Notes: generated from the sequence alone by a model not told the origin. A stretch of DNA of 51,921 nucleotides from Clostridiales bacterium (GCA_031263155.1 JAISGK010000103.1:1-51921); one strand, 5' to 3'. Positions 15,626 through 24,762 are shown, counted from the first letter of the stretch. Numbers and translations are program-made.

Positions 15626-16528
15626 ATGACAAAACTTGAGTACACATTCACGGACGATACGCTTTTCAAATCCCTATTCGTCAAGTACCCACACCTGCTA
15701 AAAAGACTCGTTGCGGAGCTACTTGAGATCGCGATTGACAGCATTGGTCAATTTGAAATTACAAACCCGGAAATTCCGCCGGAGAGCTTGAGGGATAAAT
15801 TCTGTCGCCTTGATATCAATATGACGGTGGACGGACAGAGGGTCGATTTGGAAATTCAGGTTCAAGACGAGGGCGATTTTCCCGAAAGGACGCTGTTCTA
15901 TTGGGCACGGGATTATTCATCCGCGCTCCCCGCTGGCGGGAAGTATCACGAATTGCCGCGCGTGGTTATAATAAGCATAATGGCGTTCAATCTCTTTGAC
16001 TGCGAGGACTACCACTCAGAATTCCAACCGCTTGAAATCACGCGCCACACGCCGCTGACTGACAAACAAAGCCTGCACTATTTTGAGTTGCCAAAACTGC
16101 CGGAAGTCATTGACGCCGACGATGAGTTGAAGCTGTGGCTTTCGCTGTTCAAGGCTGAAACGGAGGAAGAATTAAAGCAGATTGAAGAATTGGAGGTGCC
16201 AGTAATGCGGCAGGCGATAGGGGCATACCGCATCATAACGGCTACGCCGGAGTTCCGCGAGAGGGCGCGATTGCATGAAAAGGCCCGCCACGACGAGGCG
16301 CAAGCCTTGGAACACGCCACTGAAGTCGCTACTGAAGTCGAGCGCGCAAAATGGCAGGGAGTAGTCGCGGATAAGGACGCCGCTCTTGCGGATAAGGACG
16401 TCGCTCTTGCGGATAAGGATGCCGCTCTTGCGGATAAGGACGCCGCTCTTGCGGATAAGGACGCGGAAAACGCGCGTTTGCGCGAACAGCTCGCCGCGCT
16501 TCAAACGAAATTTGGCGAGGGTGAATAG
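15626..16528 (+). CDS. Rpn family recombination-promoting nuclease / PD-(D/E)XK transposase-like protein
   Basis: A 300-aa protein of the Rpn/YhgA-like group, predicted PD-(D/E)XK nucleases that in E. coli Rpn proteins promote RecA-independent recombination. The N-terminus has YTFTDDTLFKSLFVKYPHLLKRL, then the nuclease core RLDINMTVDGQRVDLEIQVQD (acidic residues and the E-x-Q element) and RTLFYWARDYSSAL. The C-terminus carries four 21-bp tandem repeats encoding ADKDAAL/V, probably a coiled-coil stalk, before NARLREQLAALQ. The start ATG at 15626 has GGAGGGG six nt upstream; a longer frame from 15533 has no such site. Its promoter lies in the dispersed repeat. Confidence 0.82.
   Translation: MTKLEYTFTDDTLFKSLFVKYPHLLKRLVAELLEIAIDSIGQFEITNPEIPPESLRDKFCRLDINMTVDGQRVDLEIQVQDEGDFPERTLFYWARDYSSALPAGGKYHELPRVVIISIMAFNLFDCEDYHSEFQPLEITRHTPLTDKQSLHYFELPKLPEVIDADDELKLWLSLFKAETEEELKQIEELEVPVMRQAIGAYRIITATPEFRERARLHEKARHDEAQALEHATEVATEVERAKWQGVVADKDAALADKDVALADKDAALADKDAALADKDAENARLREQLAALQTKFGEGE
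16367..16465 (+). repeat. 21-bp tandem repeat inside the Rpn-type gene
   Basis: Four full copies of GCGGATAAGGACGCCGCTCT plus one base, starting at 16367, 16388, 16409 and 16430, and a partial fifth. Each encodes ADKDAAL (one copy ADKDVAL), so copy number can change without loss of frame. Confidence 0.9.
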
Positions 16529-16546
16529 GGGTGTCCACCCCTTTTT
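16527..16546 (+). terminator. Intrinsic terminator overlapping the Rpn-type stop codon
   Basis: AGGGGTG / CACCCCT followed by TTTTT; it begins at the last bases of the TAG stop. Confidence 0.65.
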
Positions 16547-16594
16547 CCCCCCGCACGATCCAAATCTACACTCAGGTTGGCGCAGGTGGTCGTT

Positions 16595-16669
16595 TTGGCG
16601 ACACAGCCTAATGGTAAGGAGAAGATACAGATAAAAATCCAACAATTTACAGATGAAATTTTACAATAG
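16595..16669 (+). pseudogene. Detached N-terminal segment of moxR, ended by an amber codon
   Basis: TTG at 16595, five nt after AGGTGG, opens a frame reading ATQPNGKEKIQIKIQQFTDE followed by ILQ, then TAG at 16667-16669. The same frame continues ASRVIVGKQEQIRLAVMAIF into the MoxR ATPase below. VIVG-Q-E is the conserved element that precedes Walker A in MoxR proteins, so the two parts were one gene. Reading TAG as an altered CAG (Gln) restores a normal MoxR N-terminus. Confidence 0.75.
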
Positions 16670-16714
16670 GCTTCCCGTGTCATCGTAGGCAAGCAAGAGC
16701 AGATACGTCTGGCG

Positions 16715-17614
16715 GTGATGGCGATTTTCTGCGGCGGCCATGTGCTGTTCGACGATTTGCCCGGTACCGGAAAGACTACGCTGGTAAAGGTTTTGGCGCG
16801 AGTATTGGGTTCAAAGTTTTCTCGCGTCCAGTTTACCCCTGACCTGATGCCGTCAGATATACTTGGCATGAGTGTATTTAACCAAAAGGCAGGCGATTTT
16901 GAAATACGCCTTGGTCCCTTGATGACCAACCTCTTCCTCGCGGATGAAATCAACCGCGCTATCCCGCGTACCCAAGCCGCCCTGTTGGAGGCTATGGAAG
17001 AACAGCAAGCTACAATTGACAGCCAAACTTTCTCGCTTCCTTCTCCATTCTTGGTAATGGCTACACAAAACCCTGTTGAAATGGAAAGTACCTTCAACCT
17101 GCCGATAGCCCAGATGGATCGATTTTTGATCCGCATTTCTCTGGGATACCCCAATCATAGCGAGGAGCTTAAAATGCTTCGAGTAACAGGTGATGAAATA
17201 CCGCTTGACAGCGTGAAGCAGGTGCTGGACGATAGCAAGGTAACAGCAATCCAAAAACGAATACGGGAAGTTACTATTAACGAGTCCGTGTTGGATTATA
17301 TCGTGAGCATTGTGGAAGCTACGCGAACAGACAAGCGTTTTCGTTTGCCCGCTGGGCCAAGAGGCTCTCGCGCCCTCTATCGCGCGGGAAAAACATGGGC
17401 CGCTATGCATGGCCGGGATTTTGTTACGCCGGATGATATTAAGGAGATAGCCCTGCCGGTTCTCTGCCACCGTATGACGCTCAGTCAGGAGGCGCTTTTG
17501 GAAGGATGGGATGATAAAGGGCTTATGACGGAAATCCTGTCACTGGTTAAAGCGCCTATGAGCAAAGAGGAAATACTGAATAAAGTTAATGACCCGCCGA
17601 ATAAAAAATCATGA
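16715..17614 (+). CDS. MoxR family AAA ATPase (5' part interrupted)
   Basis: AAA+ ATPase of the MoxR group, chaperone-like proteins that act with DUF58/VWA partners. Seen here: Walker A DLPGTGKTTL, Walker B LFLADEINRA, sensor 1 MATQNPVE, and a lid domain ending in VLCHRMTLSQEALLEG. The open frame begins with GTG at 16715 (MMAIFCGGH), but homologous sequence extends upstream through VIVGKQEQIRL to an in-frame TAG at 16667. No usual start codon lies between that TAG and the conserved VIVG element, so translation from 16715 would lose part of the nucleotide-binding N-terminus. The stop overlaps the DUF58 start (ATGA). Confidence 0.9.
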   Translation: MMAIFCGGHVLFDDLPGTGKTTLVKVLARVLGSKFSRVQFTPDLMPSDILGMSVFNQKAGDFEIRLGPLMTNLFLADEINRAIPRTQAALLEAMEEQQATIDSQTFSLPSPFLVMATQNPVEMESTFNLPIAQMDRFLIRISLGYPNHSEELKMLRVTGDEIPLDSVKQVLDDSKVTAIQKRIREVTINESVLDYIVSIVEATRTDKRFRLPAGPRGSRALYRAGKTWAAMHGRDFVTPDDIKEIALPVLCHRMTLSQEALLEGWDDKGLMTEILSLVKAPMSKEEILNKVNDPPNKKS

Positions 17615-18879
17615 GCCAAGCCGATGTTGTATCCGACAACAGCGCCGCGCCGCAGATAGAGATTGAATCGGGAAACATGTGGATAACCCACCCATGCGCC
17701 CTCGTCATATGGCTTTTGGCCAGTTTACTGGCCGCTTGGAATGGGTGGCGCGCCATGGCGATTTTTTCGGCTTTCGTGTTTATATTATGCTGCTCCGCGC
17801 GTATTTGGGGTTTAGCGTCGCTTCGGCGTGTGGCCTGTGATATAAACGCCTCTCATCGCGGGCTCTTTCCGGGTCAGCGCCTTGCTTTTAACATAAGCGT
17901 TCAGAATAATAAGCTGCTGCCCATGCTTTGGCTGGAAATTCTAACCCCCTACAACCCCGAAGGGTGTATACGCGCTGACTCGAGATTTGTGGTGCGGCTC
18001 GGCAATACGGACAACAACCCTTCTTATTACTGTGTCTACGCCCTTACTCATATTAAATGGCGTCAAATCGTTCGTTTTTCAAATGAAAGGCTGGCCGCGA
18101 AGCGGGGGGTATTTGAGATAAATAATGTCGAGTTACGCTCTGGGGACGGCTTTGGGCTCTTTACATTAAGCCGACGTTTTGTATTAAAGCGGCCCGTTGC
18201 CATCTACGTCTATCCAGCTTTAGTTGGCGTGTCCATAGAATGGGTGCTGAAAGACATCTGGGATTCCCGTTCATCCAGTTTCGGGTCGTTGGAGGATACC
18301 GCACGGGTTAAATCTGTACGCGATTATTTACCCGGAGACTCTGCCCGGAGAATCAACCAGCGCTTACTGGCCAAGGGGCAAGGGCTCAAGGTTAACCAAT
18401 ATGAGTTGGTCGCGCCAGATGAAGTGTTATTTATCTTTGACTCGGTTTCTTTTTTACATGCCCCGTCCCCAGCGCTGGAAGAAAGTCTGTCTATACTGGC
18501 GTCGCTCATTTGCGGTTTGCAGGCCAAAGGCATACTTGTGGGGCTCGTTGTTCCCGCTGCCTCGCGCTTCCCCCAAACTTACGCTCGACCTTCATCCATG
18601 CCGTCTGACTTAGCGCATATGCTAGAACTTCTGGCCGCAGTTCAGGCAGATGCCGCGCCAATCAGAAATATCCAGTTTATGGAACAAAATATTCCCGGTC
18701 AGGTTTACTATATTGCTTTTAGTTACGAGGAGGCCGCTTCAATGAATATCCTGTCGATTTTCCCTCCGCGTAGGTGTCAAATACTTGTCTATGAGGATGA
18801 AGTGGACGGGCGGCGCGGGGGCGAGATGAGGGTGCGCGTCCTTAACTCAATAAAAGCAGCCCGGAGGAACGGTTTATGA
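17611..18879 (+). CDS. DUF58 domain-containing membrane-anchored protein
   Basis: A 422-aa protein with two membrane helices near the N-terminus (about residues 28-70) followed by an extracytoplasmic or cytoplasmic beta-rich part and the DUF58 domain. The DUF58 signature is VRDYLPGDSARRINQRLLAKGQGLKVNQYE (residues about 232-261, cited in parts), followed by VLFIFDS, the start of a VWA-like fold. Genes of this type nearly always sit with moxR, and the ATPase is thought to act on the DUF58 partner; substrate unknown. Start ATG overlaps the moxR stop and its own stop overlaps the next ATG, so the three genes are tightly coupled. Confidence 0.88.
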   Translation: MSQADVVSDNSAAPQIEIESGNMWITHPCALVIWLLASLLAAWNGWRAMAIFSAFVFILCCSARIWGLASLRRVACDINASHRGLFPGQRLAFNISVQNNKLLPMLWLEILTPYNPEGCIRADSRFVVRLGNTDNNPSYYCVYALTHIKWRQIVRFSNERLAAKRGVFEINNVELRSGDGFGLFTLSRRFVLKRPVAIYVYPALVGVSIEWVLKDIWDSRSSSFGSLEDTARVKSVRDYLPGDSARRINQRLLAKGQGLKVNQYELVAPDEVLFIFDSVSFLHAPSPALEESLSILASLICGLQAKGILVGLVVPAASRFPQTYARPSSMPSDLAHMLELLAAVQADAAPIRNIQFMEQNIPGQVYYIAFSYEEAASMNILSIFPPRRCQILVYEDEVDGRRGGEMRVRVLNSIKAARRNGL

Positions 18880-20201
18880 GATTCCCGAAGGAGTTTTTTC
18901 GTACTTTTGTCCCTGTTCTTGCTGACATAACCGTGTTGTTATGTGTGTACTCCCGCCTCTCCATCACCAATCTGTCTTACGGCTATGAGACAAATGAGAT
19001 GATTCAAATTCCTATAGCGCTGTTCCTGTTGTGCGCGGCGGCTATGAGCGCGCTCAACTGTTTATTGGCGCGTAGGGAATATACCATGTCGCGGGTAGCG
19101 ATGGGTAATTTGGGGCTGGCCGTTATTTGCGAGTTTGTGCTACTGCCGCGTTTGGGCAACGCCTCCGGCGCTCTTGCGTATGTGTTTTGCGCGATTCTTT
19201 TCGTTTATCCTGTGCTTCGCAGCCTTTATTTGGCTTATAACCCTGTCGGCGTCAATACAATGATGGTTTACAGTCAATTGGCTTTCTTTGGCATAGGCAT
19301 ATTCCTGTGTATGCAGCAGGATGAGGCATTTCGCTCTGGTATTGGGCTTAACGCGCTTTGCATAGTTTCCCAAGGGCTTAACCTGGGTCTGCTTTCTTAC
19401 CTGCGCTCTGAGGGCAGACGCAAATACTCCGAAAACGGAAGAAGCGCTTCTGCATGGGCTTTTGTCATTTCCAGCGCGGGAGTCGCCGCAGCGCTATCCG
19501 TGGTACTGTTGTTTTTAACGCTGCCCGGAACAAAGGAGAGCATTTTAAGGATACTGTCAAGTTTTAAAGGGTTCTTTTTTTGGATTGCACGCGTTATACT
19601 CAGATTTTTCGCGTATATCGCTTCCTTATTCCCAAACAGCCAAGCGCAGACGCTTTCTGGAACGGGGATTGGCCTCGTGCCAATGCCGTCAGAGGGGAGG
19701 GGCGCTGTGTCGCCTGGGTGGGTTCCGTTAATCCTGTTAGGCGTTTTTGCGATGGTCGCGCTATACAGGGCTTTTAAATATCGTCGCGGGAATAGACTTG
19801 CGAGAGGCAATGTCGTGGCAGAGTCTGTCAGTGAGCTTTCCCTCCCGATTTTCCTCAAAGACTTATTTGCCCGTATAAATAGCCGCTTGCGGTTTTATTG
19901 GTTATTAATAACCCACTTTCGTGAACCCGCAGGCATTTTCATTCGCCTTGAATACCGAAGTAAGCGCAGAGGATGCCCAAGACTGCCAGGACAAACGCCA
20001 AGAGAGTTTATAGAAATGTTAATTCGACACTCCCCCGATGAAGAAAAAGATGCTCGCGACGCCTTTGCTGAACTTGCAAAGCAAATGGATATTCTGTGCT
20101 TTAGTAATAATTTAAGCGGCTTGTCGCCATATCGCTCGCTTAACGGTTCTCTTCCATCCGCGCAGGCACACGCCATGCTTCGGTCTGTGCGACGGCGTTG
20201 A
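18876..20201 (+). CDS. Polytopic membrane protein with DUF4129-like C-terminus
   Basis: A 441-aa protein with about six membrane helices in residues 10-250, a further one near 285-305, and a C-terminal cytoplasmic domain. The end (RLPGQTPREFIEMLI, DAFAELAKQMDILCFSN) resembles DUF4129, which often forms the tail of transglutaminase proteins encoded after moxR-DUF58. No transglutaminase Cys-His-Asp core is visible, so this looks like the membrane plus DUF4129 parts only. Last gene of the moxR operon; role unknown, possibly cell-envelope related by context. Confidence 0.7.
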   Translation: MRFPKEFFRTFVPVLADITVLLCVYSRLSITNLSYGYETNEMIQIPIALFLLCAAAMSALNCLLARREYTMSRVAMGNLGLAVICEFVLLPRLGNASGALAYVFCAILFVYPVLRSLYLAYNPVGVNTMMVYSQLAFFGIGIFLCMQQDEAFRSGIGLNALCIVSQGLNLGLLSYLRSEGRRKYSENGRSASAWAFVISSAGVAAALSVVLLFLTLPGTKESILRILSSFKGFFFWIARVILRFFAYIASLFPNSQAQTLSGTGIGLVPMPSEGRGAVSPGWVPLILLGVFAMVALYRAFKYRRGNRLARGNVVAESVSELSLPIFLKDLFARINSRLRFYWLLITHFREPAGIFIRLEYRSKRRGCPRLPGQTPREFIEMLIRHSPDEEKDARDAFAELAKQMDILCFSNNLSGLSPYRSLNGSLPSAQAHAMLRSVRRR

Positions 20202-20248
20202 GACAATATCACATGCGGATCAGACGAATCAGAGCGCAAAACTTCCTG

Positions 20249-20277
20249 TTGACAACAACGCGCGCAGGGATTATAAT
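20249..20277 (+). promoter_or_regulatory. Consensus sigma-A promoter of the tRNA pair
   Basis: TTGACA (20249-20254), 17 nt, TATAAT (20272-20277): both boxes match consensus exactly, as expected for stable RNA genes. Confidence 0.85.
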
Positions 20278-20339
20278 GACCACTATTGCTGGATCGGTTG
20301 CCGGATCGGTAGTTCGTATCTTTTGGCGCATTGTATAAT

Positions 20340-20411
20340 GGCTCGTTGGTCAAGAGGTTAAGACACAGCCCTTTCACGGCTGTAACGGGGGTTCAATTCC
20401 CCCACGAGTCA
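20340..20411 (+). tRNA. tRNA-Glu (TTC)
   Basis: 72 nt cloverleaf. Acceptor GGCTCGT pairs with ACGAGTC (one G-U), anticodon arm CAGCC-CTTTCAC-GGCTG gives anticodon TTC, and T arm GGGGG-TTCAATT-CCCCC is perfect. CCA is not encoded. Confidence 0.95.
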
Positions 20412-20427
20412 TTCCCCCTTTTTTTCC

Positions 20428-20498
<71 letters not shown>

Positions 20499-20511
20499 GG
20501 TTGTCTTTTCG

Positions 20512-20534
20512 AGCCCTGTATATTTCAGGGCTTT
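20512..20534 (+). terminator. Terminator of the tRNA pair
   Basis: Stem AGCCCTG / CAGGGCT with a 7-nt loop followed by TT; the T-run is short, so it may be weak. Confidence 0.5.
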
Positions 20535-20619
20535 CATACTATAGAAAGCTATTTTTATTGTGATAAAGCTATTTATCATGTGATACAAAATTGGCGAGCG
20601 CTGTGTACAGGAGTCATTT

Positions 20620-22653
20620 ATGGATACCACGGAACGGATGCAACAAATATTGCGCGTACTTATACCCGCCGCTCGCGCCTATTATCAGGAAAACACAGAG
20701 CTTATGCCCAACCGCGAATACGACGCCCTTTATGATGAGCTTGCGGCGCTTGAGCGCGAAACGGGTATTGTCCTGCCAGACAGCCCCACGCAGTACGCGG
20801 GATACCTTGAAACCAGTAGCGCGGCTTCCGGTAGCGGCGATCCCGAAACCTCCCCAACAAATTATGCTGTGGTTAGCTCGCTGGTAAAGATTCGCCACAG
20901 CACGCCTATGCTATCGCTGGACAAAACAAAAGATATTGGCAAGCTGGCGGAATTTCTTGGAGATAAAGCGGGTATTTTATCATGGAAAATGGATGGGCTT
21001 ACCGTTGTAGTCAAGTACATTGACGGTTGCCTGGCGCAGGCCGTCACGCGTGGTAATGGCGAGGTAGGCGAGGATGTGACGCACAATGCCCGCGTTTTTA
21101 CCAACCTTCCCCTCGTCATCGATCACCCCGGCGAGTTAGTGTTGCGCGGCGAGGCCATGATCAGTTTTCGCGAATTTGATCGCATCAATGAAGCCCTTCC
21201 GCCAGAAGATAAATATAAAAATCCGCGCAACCTGTGCAGCGGTACCGTGCGCCAACTGGACAGCTCCATCGCCGCCTCGCGTGGCGTGACTTACCACGTC
21301 TTTGGCGTAATTTCGTCTGATTACGATGAAACAAGTAAATCTGCCCTGCTTGAAAAAATAAGCGAGCTGGGCTTTTGCGCAGTGGAATTTGAGACCGTAG
21401 ATCAAAACAATATAGAAAATACAGTGCGCGATTTCGAGCTTCGCGTTCAAGGCAACCCATTTGCCACCGATGGGCTTGTGCTGGCTTATGATGATATAAT
21501 GTATAGTCAATCACTAGGCGCCACGTCGAAGTTCCCGCGTGACGCCATCGCGTTAAAATGGGCCGATGAAGCGGTAGAGACCATATTGACTGATGTTATA
21601 TGGAATACATCGCGCACGGGCTTGGTAAACCCCGTGGCGGTGTTCGAACCGGTAGAGATAGAAAGCACAACCGTTCGGCAGGCCAGCGTGCACAATATCA
21701 GCGTGTTTCGCAACCTCAAACTTGGCGTTGGCGACGTTGTAAGCGTGTATAAAGCGAACATGATAATACCTCAAATAGCGGAAAATCTCACGCGTAGCGC
21801 TACTATTGCCCCGCCGGTCCAGTGCCCTGTGTGCGGCCATCCCACTCGGGTTGATGAGTCTCGTGAAGGCAAGGTATTACGCTGTGACAATCCCAATTGC
21901 CCCGCGCAGATTTTGCGTTCTCTCGCCCACTTCGTAAGCCGCGACGCCATGAATATTGAGGGTTTAAGCGAGCAAACGCTAGAAAAATTTATTAACGCGG
22001 GATTTATAAAAGATTTTACCGACATATACTCGCTCCACACGCGCAAGGATGATATTATCTGTATAGAGGGCTTCGGACAGAAATCATACGAAAGGCTGGT
22101 AAGCGCCATAGAGCGTTCTAGGTCTGTCGCCCCCGCCAATCTGCTTTACGCGCTGGGCATTTATCGCGTGGGCCTAAGTACGGCGAAATTATTGTGCGCT
22201 CACTTTAATGATGACATAACGCGAATCATGGCTGCCGCTCCAGACCAGATGCAAGCTATACCGGGTATAGGCCCGGAGATATCTGACTCCGTGCGGGATT
22301 ATTTTGATGACCCTGTTAACGTAGCCTTATTAGAAAAGATATTGCCCTTGCTTTCCATGCCGATATCCAGTACAGACAATCAAGATACGGAAACTGGAAA
22401 CGCAGAAAGGCGCCCATTGGAAGGGTTGGTATTTGTAATAACGGGAGATTTGGTGAATTACAAAAACCGCCGCGAATTGCAGAAGCATATAGAATCGTTG
22501 GGAGGCAAAGTCACATCGTCTGTCACTTCTAAAACTAATTACCTAATTAACAACGACAGAGATTCTGCGTCGGCCAAAAACAAAAGGGCAAAATCATTGG
22601 GTGTGCATATTATAAACGATACGGAATTAACGCGCTTGTATCTACCAGAATAG
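20620..22653 (+). CDS. ligA: NAD-dependent DNA ligase LigA
   Basis: Seals nicks in DNA using NAD. The 677-aa protein has the Ia domain with YYQENTELMPNREYDALYDEL, the nucleotidyltransferase with catalytic Lys123 in SWKMDG, the OB fold, a four-Cys zinc finger (CPVCGH, CDNPNC), a helix-hairpin-helix region (IEGFGQKSYERL, IPGIGPEISDS) and a C-terminal BRCT domain (about 597-677, LEGLVFVITGDL). Length is typical. The start ATG has AGGAG eight nt upstream. It is followed by ddl and murI on the same strand with gaps of 92 and 29 nt. Confidence 0.97.
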   Translation: MDTTERMQQILRVLIPAARAYYQENTELMPNREYDALYDELAALERETGIVLPDSPTQYAGYLETSSAASGSGDPETSPTNYAVVSSLVKIRHSTPMLSLDKTKDIGKLAEFLGDKAGILSWKMDGLTVVVKYIDGCLAQAVTRGNGEVGEDVTHNARVFTNLPLVIDHPGELVLRGEAMISFREFDRINEALPPEDKYKNPRNLCSGTVRQLDSSIAASRGVTYHVFGVISSDYDETSKSALLEKISELGFCAVEFETVDQNNIENTVRDFELRVQGNPFATDGLVLAYDDIMYSQSLGATSKFPRDAIALKWADEAVETILTDVIWNTSRTGLVNPVAVFEPVEIESTTVRQASVHNISVFRNLKLGVGDVVSVYKANMIIPQIAENLTRSATIAPPVQCPVCGHPTRVDESREGKVLRCDNPNCPAQILRSLAHFVSRDAMNIEGLSEQTLEKFINAGFIKDFTDIYSLHTRKDDIICIEGFGQKSYERLVSAIERSRSVAPANLLYALGIYRVGLSTAKLLCAHFNDDITRIMAAAPDQMQAIPGIGPEISDSVRDYFDDPVNVALLEKILPLLSMPISSTDNQDTETGNAERRPLEGLVFVITGDLVNYKNRRELQKHIESLGGKVTSSVTSKTNYLINNDRDSASAKNKRAKSLGVHIINDTELTRLYLPE

Positions 22654-22745
22654 AGAACGCTTATGGGCGTGAGTAGACGTACGCTCTGGCGAAGGTGCTG
22701 TAAGATTTAGTGGGTCGAAATATTGATAACAAAAAGGTGATTGTC

Positions 22746-23798
22746 TTGCTGAAAAAAAATGTACTTGTTTTGTTTGGAGGTTGCTCTACGGAGCACGAGG
22801 TAAGCAAGGTATCTGCTTACACGGTTATGGCAAATATTTCAGAAGAGAAATACAATGTTATACCCGTGTATATTACGCGTGAAGGCAAGTGGCTTTTGTA
22901 CGACGGCGCGGTAGATAATTTACGCAATGTGCCCTGGGAAAAATTTGGTACCGCTGTTGTGCTTAGCCCCGACAGGGTTAATCGCGGGCTTTTGCGCATA
23001 GTGGGCGACAAGGTAAAGTATGTGCCAGTAGATGTTGTGTTCCCCGTGCTGCATGGCAAAAATGGCGAAGACGGATCCTTGCAGGGGCTTTTGGAGCTGG
23101 GCGGGTTGCCTTATGTAGGCTGCGGGGTGTTGTCATCCGCTATTTGTATGGATAAGACATTCACCAAGATAATCGCTCAAAATTTGGGGCTAAAGCAAGC
23201 GGACTACATTGTGCTAAACATGTGGGACGAGGCAAGCGTTAAAGCGGGTTTAAGGAAGATGCGTAAGATAGGTTATCCCTGCTTTGTAAAGCCCGCGAGC
23301 ACAGGTTCGTCTGTGGGTATAAGTAAGGCCAATGATAAAAAGGAACTATTGGCCGCCATAGATACGGCGAAAACATACGATGACAAAGTGATAATAGAGC
23401 GCGGCATTGTAGGGCGTGAGCTGGAATGTTCCGTGCTGGGCTGGAGAGGCGACGTGAGCGTCTCAGTGGTCGGTGAGGTTATAGCTGCTGGTGAGTTTTA
23501 TGACTACAGCAGTAAATATGACAGCGACGACAGCAAAACCATTTTCCCTGCAGACTTGCCCGAAGAGATATCGGAAGAGATATCTAGTCAGTCTATAAGG
23601 ATGTTTAACGCGGTGGACGGACGTGGATTGGCCCGCGTGGACTTTTTTTGGGAAGAAACGTCGGGCAGCGTTATTTTTAACGAGATAAATACCATGCCCG
23701 GTTTCACGTCCATTAGCATGTACCCTAAACTGTGGCAGGCAAGCAGCATTGGCTTGCCCGATCTGATTGATCGATTAATAGAGATTGCGTTGAGATAG
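22746..23798 (+). CDS. ddl: D-alanine--D-alanine ligase
   Basis: ATP-grasp enzyme that makes the D-Ala-D-Ala dipeptide for peptidoglycan. Motifs: FGGCSTEHEVS at the N-terminus, VFPVLHGKNGEDGSLQGLLE, FVKPASTGSSVGISK, EFYDYSSKY and FNEINTMPGFT. The Tyr-containing EFYDYSSKY loop is that of ordinary D-Ala ligases rather than VanA-type D-lactate ligases. The frame opens at GTG 22710, but the AAGGTG site at 22734-22739 and the family start LKKNVLVLFGG favour TTG at 22746, giving 350 aa. Confidence 0.95.
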   Translation: MLKKNVLVLFGGCSTEHEVSKVSAYTVMANISEEKYNVIPVYITREGKWLLYDGAVDNLRNVPWEKFGTAVVLSPDRVNRGLLRIVGDKVKYVPVDVVFPVLHGKNGEDGSLQGLLELGGLPYVGCGVLSSAICMDKTFTKIIAQNLGLKQADYIVLNMWDEASVKAGLRKMRKIGYPCFVKPASTGSSVGISKANDKKELLAAIDTAKTYDDKVIIERGIVGRELECSVLGWRGDVSVSVVGEVIAAGEFYDYSSKYDSDDSKTIFPADLPEEISEEISSQSIRMFNAVDGRGLARVDFFWEETSGSVIFNEINTMPGFTSISMYPKLWQASSIGLPDLIDRLIEIALR

Positions 23799-23827
23799 CT
23801 TATATTTATTGGAGGGGTGGCAGTAGA

Positions 23828-24634
23828 TTGGATTCCAGACCCATAGGTGTTTTTGACTCCGGCATAGGTGGACTTACCGTTATTGGCGAAATAATGAAAT
23901 TGCTGCCTGATGAAGAATTGATCTACTTTGGGGATACCGCGCGCGTGCCGTATGGATCAAAAAGCGCAGAGACAGTGACTAAATTTAGCAGGCAAATCTT
24001 TAACTTTTTGCTTTCTTATAACGTTAAGGTTATTGTAATAGCTTGCAGTACGGCCAGCAGCAATAGCTACGACTCTCTTCAGTCCGAGTTTGACATACCC
24101 ATTATAGAGGTATTGAGCCCTGGAGTAGAGGATGCCGCGCACGTTACGCGAAATAAGATTGTTGGTGTAATAGGCACAGAAGCGACCATACGCAGCGGCA
24201 AATATGTGAAATTGTTGGAAGAAAGGATCCCCGGCGTGAGGGCGTTCGCAAAGGCCTGCCCCCTGTTTGTGCCCCTTGCCGAAGAAGGATGGACGCAAAA
24301 CACGGTAACAAGAATAACGGCTGAGATATATTTACAGGAATTGTTGGATAAGGAAATAGACAGTTTAATATTAGGCTGCACACACTACCCGCTGCTTGTC
24401 GATTGTATTCGTGATGTGATTGGGCCGGTCAAGATCATTAACGCGGCGGAATCGACGGCGCGTAAGTTGAAGGCTTATTTAATCAAACAAGACATACAGA
24501 ATAAGGCCCACAAACTGGGAGGCGGACATAGGTTTTTCGTAAGCGATAATACCGATAAATTTAGGCGCATATGCAACCTTGTGATGCGTCAAACATACGA
24601 AGCCCAAAAAATAGATTTGGAAAAATATTTATGA
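23828..24634 (+). CDS. murI: Glutamate racemase
   Basis: Converts L- to D-glutamate for peptidoglycan. The 268-aa protein has the N-terminal PIGVFDSGIGGLTV motif, the first catalytic cysteine in IACSTASSNS (commonly ACNTASA, so Asn is replaced by Ser here), PSGVEDA-type loop SPGVEDAA, and the second cysteine in LGCTHYPLL. The start is TTG with GGAGGGG ten nt upstream. It follows ddl by 29 nt, giving a ddl-murI pair for wall precursor synthesis. An intrinsic terminator follows at 24680. Confidence 0.95.
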   Translation: MDSRPIGVFDSGIGGLTVIGEIMKLLPDEELIYFGDTARVPYGSKSAETVTKFSRQIFNFLLSYNVKVIVIACSTASSNSYDSLQSEFDIPIIEVLSPGVEDAAHVTRNKIVGVIGTEATIRSGKYVKLLEERIPGVRAFAKACPLFVPLAEEGWTQNTVTRITAEIYLQELLDKEIDSLILGCTHYPLLVDCIRDVIGPVKIINAAESTARKLKAYLIKQDIQNKAHKLGGGHRFFVSDNTDKFRRICNLVMRQTYEAQKIDLEKYL

Positions 24635-24679
24635 TTCAAATAATTAAAACAATTAAAACAACAAGAAAAAAATATTACC

Positions 24680-24712
24680 AAACCTTTGCTAGCAATTGGC
24701 AAAGGTTTCTTG
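24680..24712 (+). terminator. Intrinsic terminator of murI
   Basis: Perfect 10-bp stem AAACCTTTGC / GCAAAGGTTT with a 9-nt loop, then CTTGTTGT; an outer AACAAG / CTTGTT pairing may extend it. Confidence 0.7.
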
Positions 24713-24733
24713 TTGTATTATGTTTCTTTGCGC

Positions 24734-24762
24734 TTGACATTTCTGTAATATTGGCGTAAATT
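24734..24762 (+). promoter_or_regulatory. Promoter of the CAP-domain gene
   Basis: TTGACA (24734-24739), 17 nt, TAAATT (24757-24762). The -35 box is consensus; the -10 is weak. Confidence 0.6.

Noticed and set aside
16667-16669. TAG read as glutamine throughout the genome
   Set aside because: TAG ends many genes here, and at 9581 it separates the LysM protein from Rho in the same frame, so it must act as a stop.
20334-20339. TATAAT directly before tRNA-Glu as a promoter
   Set aside because: It touches the first tRNA base, leaving no space for a start site; a consensus promoter lies 60 nt upstream.
24571-24759. 62-codon frame overlapping the end of murI
   Set aside because: It overlaps murI and its terminator, has no ribosome binding site and no recognisable sequence.
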